The notes under the pieces: generated by a model | Database searches by the model: none | Told to the model about the DNA's origin: nothing | What the model saw: only the letters and a program-made list of their open reading frames with translations | Part shown: positions 34,831 through 48,500 of the stretch, piece after piece | How the letters are laid out: every line of letters starts with the position of its first letter | Position numbering within the stretch: position 1 is the first letter of the stretch | Assembly: GCA_943736015.1 (NCBI GenBank) | Contig: OX031062.1 | Span: 54,858,962 to 54,922,961 of the forward strand | Origin: Tridacna crocea | Lineage: Eukaryota; Mollusca; Bivalvia; Cardiida; Cardiidae | Direction: 5' to 3' | DNA: 64,000 nucleotides | Made by a program: the position numbers and the translations under genes

Positions 34831-36490
34831 AATACCCTCTATATATTCTTGGAATAAATTTGGGTACGCAAATTTCGATTTGCACCATCTCTTTAAGTCT
34901 CGTAAAAGTATCTTCACTTGTATGCAATTTTACTCCATAAACAAGCTTTGCAATGTACACTAAACGGATCAGCTACAGATAAACAGTGTTACCTCCAAAT
35001 TTAGAAAGCTTTTGAGAACAAGACCAAAAACGTTCTTCAGAATGGTTGGTACATACGGAACAAGGTCTAAGCTATACACTTTTGGATGAATGGAAGGTAC
35101 TTAACTAACCTAAAATAGAAATATGTAAATCGTAATGCTGAAAAATTGACTTGCTTTTTGCAAAAGATTCTACCCTGAAAAACTGCTACAGAAAAGTTAA
35201 AGCAGCGTTCGTGCGGTAAAGGCTTCACAGTGGTAGTGCTGTTAAAAAAGCCTGGAAAACAAGGCTATTGTAGAAGGTGGGTATTATTTCAATGTGGCTT
35301 AAATGGCTAACAGTTTGAACATTACTTCCACTTTCTATTTCATTTTGCTGACTTTATTATGGCAACAACTTAACTTATAGTTAATTCCTCTAGTCCTTGA
35401 TTTGACCGCCACCAGGCTGTGGGAGGGGTGCGCTTGGAAACATACTTACCTAGACACAGTGGTCGACAACAGTGTTTTGTATACAAAGCATTTTTGTTGC
35501 ACATAAATTTATGATATTTTCTGTCAAGTAAATCACGCAAGGTGAAGCAGTTTTGTCTTGTTTATATAAAACCGACCCTTTGCAGCTTTATTCTAATTTC
35601 TAATTACATGTATACTGTAAGAATCTCAACCTAACAGAGTGCTATTAAAGAAGAGATTCCTGCTGTATAGTAGGCCTATAACGGCGATAATATAGTACTT
35701 GATAAAGTTAAATCAAGTGTGTTTTTCGGTACAAATAGATGCAATAAAACATATATCATTGTAAAAACAGATAAAGTACTTTTCTCAGTATACAAATTCA
35801 GTAATTTAAAAGTTCATACTACCTGTTATGTGTGTTTCTTTTTCTTGTGTTGTATACACCAGTGACACAATATTGACATTTAAGTATATTTTACTATAAG
35901 TCACTCAACGTAAAAAGATGTTATAATTGCCTGCAATAAGTAATCAAAGCGTTGAGAACGCTGAAGTGGTATTTGTCAAGGAAAACCATTGCCTGGAATC
36001 AATAGTCTGAAAGAAAAAGAGACTTATTGTTCAAATATTGGCTTAAAAGCAAATGAATACCTTTTCGGTAGAAGGGAGAGTACTCGTGTACCTTAAAAGT
36101 ATAATTTTGAAATATCTTTAGCCTTTTACATTTAATTTCCAACATTACAATCAATTACTTGAAGTCTTCGATCTATAAATATTCATGAGCAATCAAATGG
36201 AGTAGCGCGCAATCATAGGACGAACAAGCCATGGAACGAATTGGTTTTGGAACGAAAAAGCTCAGTAAGCAAATTTGTATCATTGCGCCAATAAAAGGCT
36301 ATGAGCGAGAGAAGGCTGATCGTTAAAAGCCGACATTGTGCGGTAAAGAGTTAAAAAGGTTTTTTTTTTTTAGAAAACACGCCCTCTTCTGTTGTTTTTA
36401 TTATGATACATAAAATGTAAATCAAGAAATCTCGCCTATTTCCTTTTGTTGTGCAAAAAATAATTCTATTTTTGTCTTATTATATTTCAG
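34831..36490. other. Upstream region of the receptor gene; no coding feature
   Basis: Contains a family G fragment (cgttcttcagaatggttggt, about 35029-35048) and otherwise AT-rich single-copy-looking sequence. Any 5' non-coding exon or promoter of the receptor should lie here or further left. Confidence 0.4.
36174..36181 (+). promoter_or_regulatory. Possible TATA box
   Basis: tataaata in gatctataaatattcatg lies about 350 bp before the receptor start codon. The initiating exon is preceded by an acceptor-like tatatttcag (to 36490), which argues for a further upstream exon, so the link is weak. Confidence 0.2.
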
Positions 36491-36577
36491 ATTCCAAAAA
36501 CTGGCCGTTCCAGGGCCTTCTATAAACAATGAGAAGATTTCGAGGACTAAGCATTCTCATCGTGCTTAGTGCCATTT
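36491..36577 (+). CDS. Receptor exon 1: start codon and signal peptide
   Basis: ATG at 36529 opens MRRFRGLSILIVLSAI, continued by the next exon as LLPVTRC. This is a basic n-region and hydrophobic core typical of a secretory signal, with cleavage likely just before Cys23. Donor gtaagta follows 36577. The preceding tatatttcag suggests a non-coding exon further upstream; 36491-36528 would then be 5' UTR. Confidence 0.8.
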
Positions 36578-39500
36578 GTAAGTATATTGTTATACAATAG
36601 ATCAAATATTTAACCCTTGACCACACAGCAAGGCCCGCCCGGGTGGCTCAGTGGTGAGCGTGTTGGACTCATGATCTGGTGGTTGTGAGTTCGATACCCG
36701 GTTGAGGCGAACTTTCTTTCCGGCGTATTTTCGTCTCTCACCTCTGCTGAAGCATGTGAGAAAAGTAGTCGGTGGCTTTGGAAAGAAAGTAGTGTAAGTA
36801 CCGGTGTGAGAAAGTCAGGAAACACGTGCGTCACCGACCGCCATGATATGACCTTAGCTGTTAAAGTGGCATTAAACCCCATTACAACCAACCAACCACA
36901 CAGCAAAATTTTAGACCCAGCTTTATTGAAATTATTTACAGGCGGCATTGCAAATGTTTTCCAAAAGATATTATTCATCTTGGAATAGGTAATAAACATT
37001 GTGGAAAAATTGCTGATTACCAGCATTTTCTCCTTACAGTATTTTAAAAAGATTCTCATTCAGTATCGTTAAAACTTGTGATTGTGAGGTAAAGGGTTTA
37101 AGGGTGAGAGAGCTGACATTTCTCAAACGATTTATAAATTGATAGACTTTACTTTCACGACGGTTGTCCCTGAAACATGCTGAAGGTATCTTTCTAACAC
37201 GATGATTAAGTTGTCAAATGCCCTGTGCCAGATTGCAGTTAACTAAGCTTTTTGGATGAGAATAAGTAGATATATTTCTTTTTCCAAACAATAGTATTAC
37301 TAACTTCTGCAAAACTTTTGAGTCTCGGAATAGCACCAGTTTTAACCGCAGGTGCATCATTTAAAAAAAAGTTTTAGAGATTAGTACCATTGCTTGATAG
37401 AGATCAATGCATCATTTGGTAGCCCTAGGCCTTGTGGATTTGAACTAGAAATTCCCTTGCCCCCATTATCTCCTTCTAGATGGCATTCTACAAATACACA
37501 TCTATCTAATTTTGGCATTCTGTGTACAGAACGGGACTACTTTTCTACGCGACAATCGTTACTTTGAATTTCAAACTAAATTAAACGTCGGTTACTCTAT
37601 AAAACTCTACATGGTGTGATTCATTCAGCTATGATCTGCACTATAGAGAAAACTAGTGCTAAAACAGGCCTGGCTTTTCCTCAAAGGTATTGATAAAAGC
37701 CATTTTCTCCGTTGCCACTTTATAGCGCGTATTATTACAATACCCCCAAATACTGCGGGAGGGGGAAGTGATGCGTAATAGCACACAGGTCGAATCTTCG
37801 AAGAATATGACATGCTCATACAACGCCTTGTTCCCTCCCTCCAATTCATCCTTTTTGTTGCCATTGCAAGTTGGCAACGAGAGCTCCACTTGGAATACGA
37901 CTTTTACATCCAACGCATGATCATAAAAACTCACTGGCTATTGGAACAAGAATAACCAGGTTTAACGTAAAATTTGCCTGTTTTTAGATAAAACGTTCCG
38001 AATCAGAAACACAATTATTTCAATTTATGCGTTTGCGTTTGTCCCATCTATCTGATTTTTCGATTCTATCACTGAAAGTTGGTCGAAGAACTAAACTTCT
38101 CAAAGTGAGAAGGCTGTCATACTAAGTGTCTTCTCTCGAAAACTAAAATCAGTGTGAGGAGATTTGTTTAGGTACATTTTTTTTCCGAATTGAAAAAGAT
38201 ATAATTTTCCACACCAGTTTATTTTTTCGTGTTCGAATATGATTGGTTGATTCTATACAAATAGTTTTGACATCCTTTGCATCAATTTAGGACAGTGCCT
38301 GTGCGTTCTCGGCACAGCTATTCTGTTTGAAAGAGAATAGAGTTTTACAAGCCCAATATCGACAGAAGTCACGGAAATGATTAAGTCGTCGGTTTACTTC
38401 CAAAACCTCGTAACTACAGCTTGTAACAAGCTGCAGTTACGAGGTTTTGGAAGCAAACCGATGAAATATGATGGCATCACTGAGCTATTGCCTGAGAGTA
38501 TTTTTTTTTATTGGATCGACTTGGCGACATCAATAAGTTCGTCCACATATGGTCTGCAACATGCAAAAAGGGGCATTCGGACATTTGCGTAAAGTGTCGT
38601 CTCGGATCAGCCTGCGCCGTCCGCGCAGGCTAATCCGAGACGACACTTTACGACTACATTAGTTTCTTTTGCTACAGTAAACGAAAGCATAACAGAAAAT
38701 TCCATAGACATGGAAAGTGCCGTTTTGGATTAGCCTGAACGGACTGCGCAGGCTGATCCGAGACGACACTTTACGAAAATGTTCGGATGTCCCTTTTCGC
38801 GTGTTGCAAGCCAATTATTATCATATAACTGTAGGTTATATGTCATGGGGGAAAAAGGGGGGGGGGGTGATTCTCCATTCAAACTGAAGAAAACGAAACA
38901 AATTTGCTTGTTCTATTTCTCGTTTGTAACTTTACAATGTCAAACGACAAATTTCTAGACCAGTCTATATCTACATTTAGTAAAGTAATTCAGATTCTAC
39001 TATTGCCTTGATTGGTTTGGCTATTAAAGTTTCTTTTCTTTTGAAGCCAACCGCAATAGTGGCTTATTTTAGATAAAATAAAAAAATCACTTTTAGAAAG
39101 AAGAATTCCAGCTGAATTCCATTTCTTTTCTTTCTAGCACAGGTTTGTTTGTGTTTGGGAGCAAGTGTAATATATTCTTTACTATAACTAAAGATGGATT
39201 TTAATTCGTGTTCTACCATATATTTCAGTTTTACGCATGAAAATGAAATATTAATATATAAAAACAGCTACATTCTTGTTTATCGTCGTGCTTCTATTTT
39301 AAGTACTTCCTGTAACGAGATGTCAGACTGGACTGGAGTTAACCTTTAACGGTGAATCATCAAGTCATCAAGACCCGGAGGCGCTCAATAGCGGATCGGA
39401 TGAAAAGATCAACGGCCGGATGAAGGGTTTATGTCGGGATGGCTGGACCAAAGGTTCGATGAGAGACGTGTCCGGAGAGGACATTCCGATATGTCTTAAA

Positions 39501-42500
39501 ATTAACACACAGGCCCTCACCTGGAATGAAGCAAAGTCAACATGTCGTAAAGATTACGGATTTCTGATGAAGCTGGATTCAACAGCGAAATGGGATGACG
39601 ATGAGCTGTTATCGGTTCTTTTTGAGGAAGGTGAGTAGTCTTTATTACGTATGTATTTAACCCTTCACCTGCTAAGCGCGACTCACTGACAGTTTGCAGA
39701 CAATTCAGATCAACATCAGACTTTCTGTTTCTGCGCATGTCTACTGTAGCGCAATCTCAAAAGTAGTCGTATATTGATGGGTGAGTGCAACACTATTCTA
39801 AGTGCCTGTACAATGTACAGGCACTTAGAATAGTGTTGCACTCACCTATCGATATAGTGTCGTAACGGAAATTTATGAATGTCCCTTTCCGCGTTGTGCA
39901 AACTATATAATCCATGCTTTCACGAAAGGTGTTCTATTGCATTTCTGTGCTAATTTTACCAAAGAAATCATCATAACTTTTACTATGGATTAGAAAATAT
40001 GTTTTTTTTTTCTAAAAACCGTTAAATCATGAGGTAGGCTGGTTCTGAACATGCAGAACATTTAAAGAAAAAGAAGAAAAAACAACTCTAGATTTAGGCC
40101 AGCTTCCGAGGACTGCACAAGCTGACCCGAGTCGATACATCGTGCAGTTGCATTAAGACCTGTTTTTTAACCCATTACCCGACAATCCCTATTTTTGTCG
40201 CCCTTGAGAAAGAAGCCTTTTGAAAACACTGTGGAAAAAGGAGAAAATGCTGGTAACCAGCATTTTCTCCTTTTCCCACAGTGTTTTGTACCCTTTCCAG
40301 AACAAATTTCTATTTTTTAGTCACCTTTATTTTGTCATCTGCAAATGCTTTCAATTTGGACCAGTCTAAAATTTTCTCGTGTGGTAAAGAGTTAAGCAGA
40401 TAACGGAACTTGGTACATACTGGCAGATAACTTTTTCACGAACATATGTATGATTTACTTTCACTTTAACCCTTTACTCCATAGATACTCATTTTTACGC
40501 ACTGCTTGTAGGAGCCTTTGGAAAACATTGTTGTAAAAGGTGAAATTGCTCGTGACGAGCAATTTCACCTTTTGCCACAATGTTTTCTATGCTATCAAAA
40601 GGTGTCATATACACATAAGAAACGGCTTCATCCTTGCTGTTATTTAGGGTCAATTAGAGATACCATAGAAATGTCTTATGGGGTAAAGGGTTAAAAGATA
40701 TACTCAGCAATCTTTTTCGTATATCATTACTGACTTTATGCTACAATGGTGTCTTGTAAGACAAAAAAGAATGTAATAAATACGACGGAAGTATTAGTTT
40801 CATTCGATGCAGACTGTTTATATGAGAGACTTATATTGGATGAAACTCGACAAAACTATTATTTCCAGGTATGACGAAAACCTGGACTGGAGTTCATACA
40901 AAGCATAATCGACTTGTCTGGGACGATCTGATTCCGAGTCAAGTAATGCCAAGCTACCAGTAAGTAAAGTTACATATTGCTTGCTTTTTTTGCATCAAAG
41001 ATTGTGCATAAATATTTCGAAACCTTAGTTACTGTGGTGACTGACATGTCCGCACACCAAAATCTCAACTACCCACACAGACGGATGAGAGCTGGTTTTC
41101 TGTTAATTTTTTCCCCTTATCTTTCAAGTAGGCAGTCTGTAGAGTGTGCAATCTATACACGATGTACATATATATTAAATTCGTTAACAGCCGTATTCTT
41201 TATGGTAATTTCAGATATCAAGCCATATTTGCGACACAAAAAAGACCTGAAACACGATTTCACCTTTTGCCACAATGTTTTCTATGCTATTATAAGGTGT
41301 CAAATACATAAGAAACAGCTTTATCCTTGCTGTTATTTAGGGTCAATTAGAGATACCATAGAAATGCCTTATGGTGTAAAGGGTTAACAATAATTGACTG
41401 GTCTGAAAACATACCTTAGCCAAATTATGAATTTAGGGACGCAAGTCTTCTTTGCTTAATCAGACTAGTTCCATTGGCCTGCAACACGCTAAAAGGAGGC
41501 ATTTGGACATCTGCGTAAAGTGTCGTTTCGGATCAGGCTGCGTGGCCTGCACAGGCTAATCCGAAACGAAACTTTCCGCTCTTATGCAATTTTCTGTTTT
41601 TCAAAAGTCTACTGTAGCACAAAAACTGATGTAGTCGTAGAGTGCTGTCTCATATGGCTTGCAACACACAAAAAGGGGCATTCCGACATTTGCGTAAAGT
41701 GTCGTCTCGGATCAGCCTGCGCAGTCTGCGCAGGCTGATCCGAGACGGCACTTTACGACTACAGTAGATTTTGTGCTAGAGTAGACTTTTGCAAAATAGA
41801 AAATCACATCAGAACGGAAAGTGTCCTTTCGGATTAGCCTGCGCAGACAGCCAAGGCTGATCTGTGACGACACTTTACGCAGACGTCCGAATGTCCTTTT
41901 TCGCGTGTTGAAAGCCATATAAGCCTGGGCGGACTGCGCAGGCCTATCGGAACAAATGTCCACATGCCTCTTTTCGGGTGTTGCAAGCCATTTACAAAAG
42001 CGTATTTGTTCACAGGCATGGTAATAGTAGTATACCCTCACGCCCGTGGAAATGGGACTCTAGAGATATCACTTTGAGATCTCAGTACTGTGGATATATA
42101 GACGTAGATTACGATTCCAGTGACAGAAAGAAACGTGCTTCCGAAGATGACAATATGGACGTTTTAGGAAATTTTGACTTTGCAAGCTTTGGTGAAAGAA
42201 TCTTTGATTCAAATTTTCCCTCAGCACCGAGTCCGGTAATGGATTATCCTCGCACTAGCGCATTTAAATCCATGCTTTCTAGAGCTCAGTTTTCGGATCA
42301 ACTGGCAGAACTACCTAGTTCATCGATCGGTTTGCAAAGTGAACTTCAAATACCCGGAACGGGTCTATCTGATGCAAACATTGAAAGTGGTGGTCTTTCC
42401 GCGACAATCTCACCCAATTTTGAACCAATTTCTTTAAAAGATGCAGAGGAAAACAAAGACAGAATTACAGGACTTGAGGTTATTGATACCATCAATAAGG

Positions 42501-45500
42501 ATATATCCAACCCACTTGAAATGTTGGTCACAACAAAGGACGATGAGGTACAGTTAAAAGATTCATCTGCGTTAGACACGTTAAGAGAACACTTAAATGA
42601 AATGCAGAATATACAAGGTGATGCTGTTTTGTCCGATGGCAATAATAATGTAATGCAAATGCCCGAGAATAAATTGGAAAGTCCTGATTCGTCTGCAAGT
42701 TTCACAACACCATCTCCACTTGAGATGATGGACACCGCTGCTGTAAAGCTATCTGGTGACGAAATAACAACGAAGACAGAAAAATTATCAGTAGAAATTA
42801 AACCAGATATTCATGACAAAAAAATTGATATTGTAGAAGATATCATCAAAACCCCCATGTCCAAAATTGAAGATCAATCAGACCAAAGTGCTTTTTCAGA
42901 CATGAATGGACCAGGCGTTTCTGTGTTTGATGTTTTGGACAAAAATAAAGATATAATGGAAACTATCCATGCTGTGAAACCAATTCTCAAAACTTTTCAA
43001 GAAAACGATCGTACAGAACTTAATGCAGCACAGATTAATGACGATTCGGAATCAATCCAAAAAGGTTTAGATCTTGTTGATAATTCATTGACAACTACTA
43101 AACCTTTTAGTAATACAAAAGATGAAACGGAACTTAATGCAGCACAGATTAATGACGATTCGGAATCAATCCAAAAAAGTTTAGATCTTGTTGATGATTC
43201 ATTGACAACTGCTAAACCTTTTAGTAGTACCAAAGAAGAAACAGACCTGGACATAAATCCAGTTGAAGAAAGTACTACACAACAACAGTTAGAAGTTGTA
43301 GATCATAGCATGATATCTTCAACAGTCGATTCTGACGATGAAGCCTCCGGAAATATGTTTAAAAATCTTTTTAAAACCGACATAGATAACAACGGTAACA
43401 GCAACACAGAAATTGATGGACATACGACACCATCTTTGACATCTTTATTTAGTGTTGACAGTAGTGACAATTTTGAGGAAAAAGATAAACCATGGGAAAA
43501 CATTTTTCAAATTAAAGACTTGGAAAATATCAATGAAAAAGATTCATTAAGTTCTGACGGAGAAAGCATTTCAGGAAAAACTGTCACTTCAACACCTCCA
43601 ATTGAAGAAGACATGGATGAACAGAATGATGTTTTTGATGAAATCAGACAAGACAATTCAAGCATTTTGAATAAACATCACGAAGTCACAAATGATAATT
43701 TAGATGATAATCGTGAATTTGATAAAGAACGAGATACGATAGATAAAGTTTCAGATTTTCAAGAAAATTATCCTGCACACGTCGCAAATAATTCTGAAGG
43801 AACTACAAAAGAAGTTGACGATGTATCTAGTAAAATTGACTTTGAAGCAGGACTTAGTCTATTGGATGATGATAATGACCAGATTGAAAAAGCATTACAA
43901 GAATTCAATGACAATATTGCTTCCACTGGAGACAACACGTCTGATTACAAAGAAGAAGATAAGAGTGACCAAGGAAAATTATCAGAATTTGACGAAACAG
44001 ATGATTCGTTAATCGAGTCAATCAGAGATACACAAAGAGAAGTTCTTGGACTGTTTGATGAAAAGGAAAGCTTAGATAATGATAATTTGCAGTCCGAAAA
44101 TATTGATCACGATCTAAATGACGATCGTATAAAGACTGGTGAAGTTGAAACTGATCAAATTGACGATCTGATTGACACAGAAAAAGATGGCGATGGCATT
44201 TTCGACAGTTTTCTCGATGACGGATCTAGAATTGATGACAGAAAAGAATTTGAGCATTCTGAAAACGAGACATCAGATTCTGAAAAGAAGGAAATAGTTA
44301 ATGCAAAAAGTGACGATGAAAAAGATTTTCAAAATGAAAATGAAGACGATCAAATGGAAAGTGTATCTGAAACAGATAAATTTGGATCTAGAGATGACTT
44401 TGAAGAATTGCAAAATGACAAACATGACGATGAAGTAATTCAGACAAAAGATAGGACTTTCTTAGACATGGAACCGGAAGAATTTGTAGAAAGTGACCAG
44501 GAAAATACTTTCATAGATAAAGAAGCACTTGCAGAGACCGAAAACATAGAACAAGACGATAAAGATGATATTGATAATTTACCTTCAATTAAATTCGGTG
44601 AAAATTTCGAGGAAGAAGCAGAGGAAAATAACGATGATAATGAAATCTCTGATATCAGAGAAGAAATGGACAAAACATCAAGTCTAGGTGAAATGGTCAC
44701 AAAGGAAAAAACAAAAGTTTCTTTGAGACTACCACGTCGTGAGGCCGACTTGGCACTTGGCTCCTGTGAAACAAGACTTCCTTCTGTATGTTACAGCTAT
44801 GAAGTCGAAGTCATGACAGAAGGTAATCCTACTTTAAATACTTAATCCTGTCTAACGCATTTAACAAATGGAAAGCAGAAGGGCCATCTTAACTTTCTTT
44901 AGTCTAATTTCGACTCGATATTTTAATTTTTGTTTTGTTTTGTTTCGAATGGACATGCATAGGCAACCAAAGATTCTTTTTAATTGATTATGTGATTGAT
45001 GTTATGGTGTTAAAGACCATTTTCAACATTTTTTCAGTAATATCGCGGCGGCCAGTCCACCTACCTGTGCTTTCCTGGAATCCCATTTTTGGTTCAAAGC
45101 CACTGGTTGCTTTCCCACATAACCATGTTGGAAACATTGATCGGCGGTGAAAAAGAAATGAGAGGTATTGGCCGAGGCGTAGATTTTAACCCTCATGCTG
45201 ATAAGTGCGACTCACCGACATCTTGCGGACAGTGCAGATCAAGATCAGATTGCACAAATCATGCAGTCTGATCTTGTATCTGTACTGTTCGATAAGCAGA
45301 TATTATTTCCCAAAACATAGCTTTGACAGCCGTTTTTGGGATACTTCTATCGAATTAAAAATTTCATCTTAGTTATTTAGCAGGATAACGGTTAACCAGC
45401 GATCCCCTGTTTTCAAGTCGATCGAGAAAGAGAGCGAAAGAGCCTTATTCAAAGAGTAACTAACATATGTTTCGTTGCAGCATCTACATGCGACGATGGC

Positions 45501-48500
45501 TGGTATGGTCACGTGCTGTTAGACACGTGTTTCAAAATACTTGATCGCAAGATGAGTTACCATCAAGCCGAATATGAATGTAACTCAATGGGTGCCAGAC
45601 TGGTTTTGGGTGACAGCAACTTTCAACGACAGTTTGTTCGGATCGCAATGCAAAAAGATGGCAAAATGGATCTAGGTAACATTTGTTGTATATTTAGATG
45701 GTAAACCTTTTGAGGAAATATGGAAAGTAACACCTCTCATTGTCCCTCAATTTGTCAATACTCTGCCTCGGTATGAATAATGAAGGAGTCTTTATGTATA
45801 TTACAGTGGCTGACGAGACGGTCAACGAAAACCTTGATTGTTGAATAAGATCAAACCCGTGCTATGTGAAAAGCGGGATTAAGGCATTTTCAAAAAAAGT
45901 ATAGACCCAGGTCAGCCTGCGCAGGTCAGCCTGGTTAACAAAAGGCCATTTATTTCGTCTGGTTTAGGACTGAATATAATATCTAAGCAAGGAATATTAT
46001 CATATGTGTACCTACAAAACAGATGTCTTAGTTATAAAGTTGACCACGATGGACCTCTCTCACTCTTTTAGGTTTTAGATCGTTAGTGTTAAACACACGT
46101 ACATGAAATACAAAGGATTCGTATTCCAGACTTGCTTCGACTCACTGACTCAAAATCATTTACTTCGTATACGAGTACGAATTGTTGACAACTATCGGAC
46201 GTTAGTGTTTAGAGTTATTGAAAGTCGGAGGATTACTTAGACAACACTTGCACGCACATCCCTCTAATCATCTAGTCTTGTTAAATGAGCGACTATTATC
46301 AAACACGGTGCTGTAGCAGTTTTGTTGCCATTACTAATTATGATAACAGCCGTCACTGTTCTGTCAACAGCTATAATTGTAAAACTTTAAAAACGAATCG
46401 ATATGCTTAACTGTTGCATACTGCAATAATCGAGATATTTTTATTTACATGTTCTATATTCTTATAAGTGAGTTAATGTAACTTCACAGTAAATAACACT
46501 ACTAGTGATGATAAACATGGTATCGTCATTAGTGACGATATAGTTTTAAAATGTTTGCCGGAACGACTTTTTTCCTTTGCAGCTCATATCGTAACATCCT
46601 TGATAGTTATTAGAATAAAAAGGAGTTTATAGGGAATTTAATAAAGAAGATATTTAGCTTTATCCTCTATATTTTGAAGAGGATTGGCACTTTCCTGGGA
46701 TATGATCACAGTTTTTGTCTTTCTGCAACTTAGGTGAAAAGGTTTGGAAAGAGTCTCAATCACAACGGAAGAATCTATGTAGGTACTTTAGTGAGACAGA
46801 GGTTAATGTTGATATAAGCTGTAATGCAAGACTCGAAGTTGTGTGTGTTAAAGACGCCAGATCGCTATGTGAGTATCAGCTTGAACAACTGTATCGTGTT
46901 TAATACCTTAATAGTTATATTTCGGCGGCCAATGCACCTATCCATATTTTCCTCTCTTGTACCAGTACCTACTCAACACAATTTTCTTGGCTACAATTAT
47001 AGTCTCTAATTGCACACTATTAAAACGATTTTATAACGATATGACATCCAGAACTATCAGATAATGATAATGATAGTTATAATAGTACTAATAATTATAC
47101 CATCGTCAGACTCACAAAGTGATATGACAACGTTTTTTTATGTAGACTTCTGGATTTCATATCGTTAATGGAAAAATTGTTGAAGATTGAAATTTGAAAT
47201 TGTTTTAATAGTATGCAATCGTGCAGTTACTTTGTGCTACATTTTTCACGGGAACTGGAATTACTTTTTGAAGAACAGAAGACGTTGAATAGATCCTTAC
47301 CATTTTTACGGGATATTGGTTATGCCACCATACTAAACGTGTGTTCCGGGTTCCAAACAATTACTTTGACTTAACCGAGACCTTGAAAGAGGCATTCCAA
47401 TTTGCATACAAAAACTAAACAGTGGTTCACCCTCTATGAAGATTCCTTAAATCCTTACGAAGTTTAGTGCTATCAGTCATCAGATTAGGTGCGGTTTTTT
47501 TTTTGCTATTATTTCATACTTTCCTGTAAATCTTGCAGCGGTACACACTGTGTACGACGATCCAGAATGGCCAGGAAATGAGGAGAAAATTGAGTTTTCA
47601 TCCAAACAGACCACTAACATATTAGTGTGCGACTTGACAAACACAGCCTCCGAGTTCCCCGTGCTTTGGTTTAAGGATGGTATCCTAGTTAAAACCGTTG
47701 ACAAATGTAGGTTGTAACACTTTTTATTTTAAAACAGAAAAAGTGGACTTTCCGAATTCAAAGCATTTGAAGACGCAAAATTAAGTCTAGCTCAAAGGTG
47801 AACAATGCCTTTGAGATTTCATATCTACTTATTTTTAGGCAGTTTTCAACCAGTTACTAAACCACATCATCCTTATATAATGAAACTATCATCATTTTTG
47901 TGTCTTCGTGTCAAACGTTGCAGTTGATGGCTGTAAGTTTACATACATTACGATGGATAGAAAATGCATTTCGTGTTTTTTGAAGCCTGAAAAGCAGTCG
48001 CCGTTGTCATTTTTGGTGTCAAATGAGAAAATCCCTTGAGTTTTTCTATCTTTTAAACAAGATATGTTGCATATGTTCTATATTTACACAGCTGAAAAGT
48101 TATACATAGTTTCAAGTTTTCACAGGATGTATCTTTAATTTTCTTTATAAGGTTACTATAATTACTGTGAACTTAGCCTTTCAAGTACAGGTTCAGATAA
48201 CTTGTTTAGAACAGTTTTAAGCATAGATATCTATAGGCTTAATGAACTCAAATGTATATCGCCGGGAAAAAATCCCCGTTTGAGTTACAATGATATTCAA
48301 AAAGGCACATGAGCAATTTTTGGGGTGTCTGATCTATAGTTTTCTTCGAATCTGCAACTGTCACGTTGGATGTAATGGTTTGGATAGGCTATAATTATCT
48401 TTTTCTAGTTATTATTGACCGTAATGTATTCTATTTGAGCCGTTCGTTAGCTGAGACATTTAAAAACAACAGAATTGTATATGTAACAGATACTAAGTCT

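Noticed and set aside
36632..36710. Functional tRNA-Met gene
   Set aside because: It has A and B boxes but is joined to a SINE body and bracketed by a target duplication.
36610..37059. 149-codon minus-strand frame
   Set aside because: It runs across a SINE nested in a MITE within intron 1 of the receptor; no domain is recognised.
41978..42015. Upstream start codon of the long frame 41978-44845, taken as a single-exon gene
   Set aside because: The first codons lie in MITE B-derived and intronic sequence. The acceptor at 42015 restores phase with exon 3 and completes a lectin domain, so it is an internal exon. The terminal codons after 44822 are intron.
42346..44700. Several minus-strand frames under the acidic exon
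   Set aside because: Antisense shadows of an exon rich in GAN/GAA codons, which give Ser/Leu-rich reverse frames without stops.
45808..45860. Possible extra exon of lectin domain 2 after tatattacag
   Set aside because: The phase-compatible frame hits a stop after 12 codons and there is no donor before it. No lectin W-I-G motif either.
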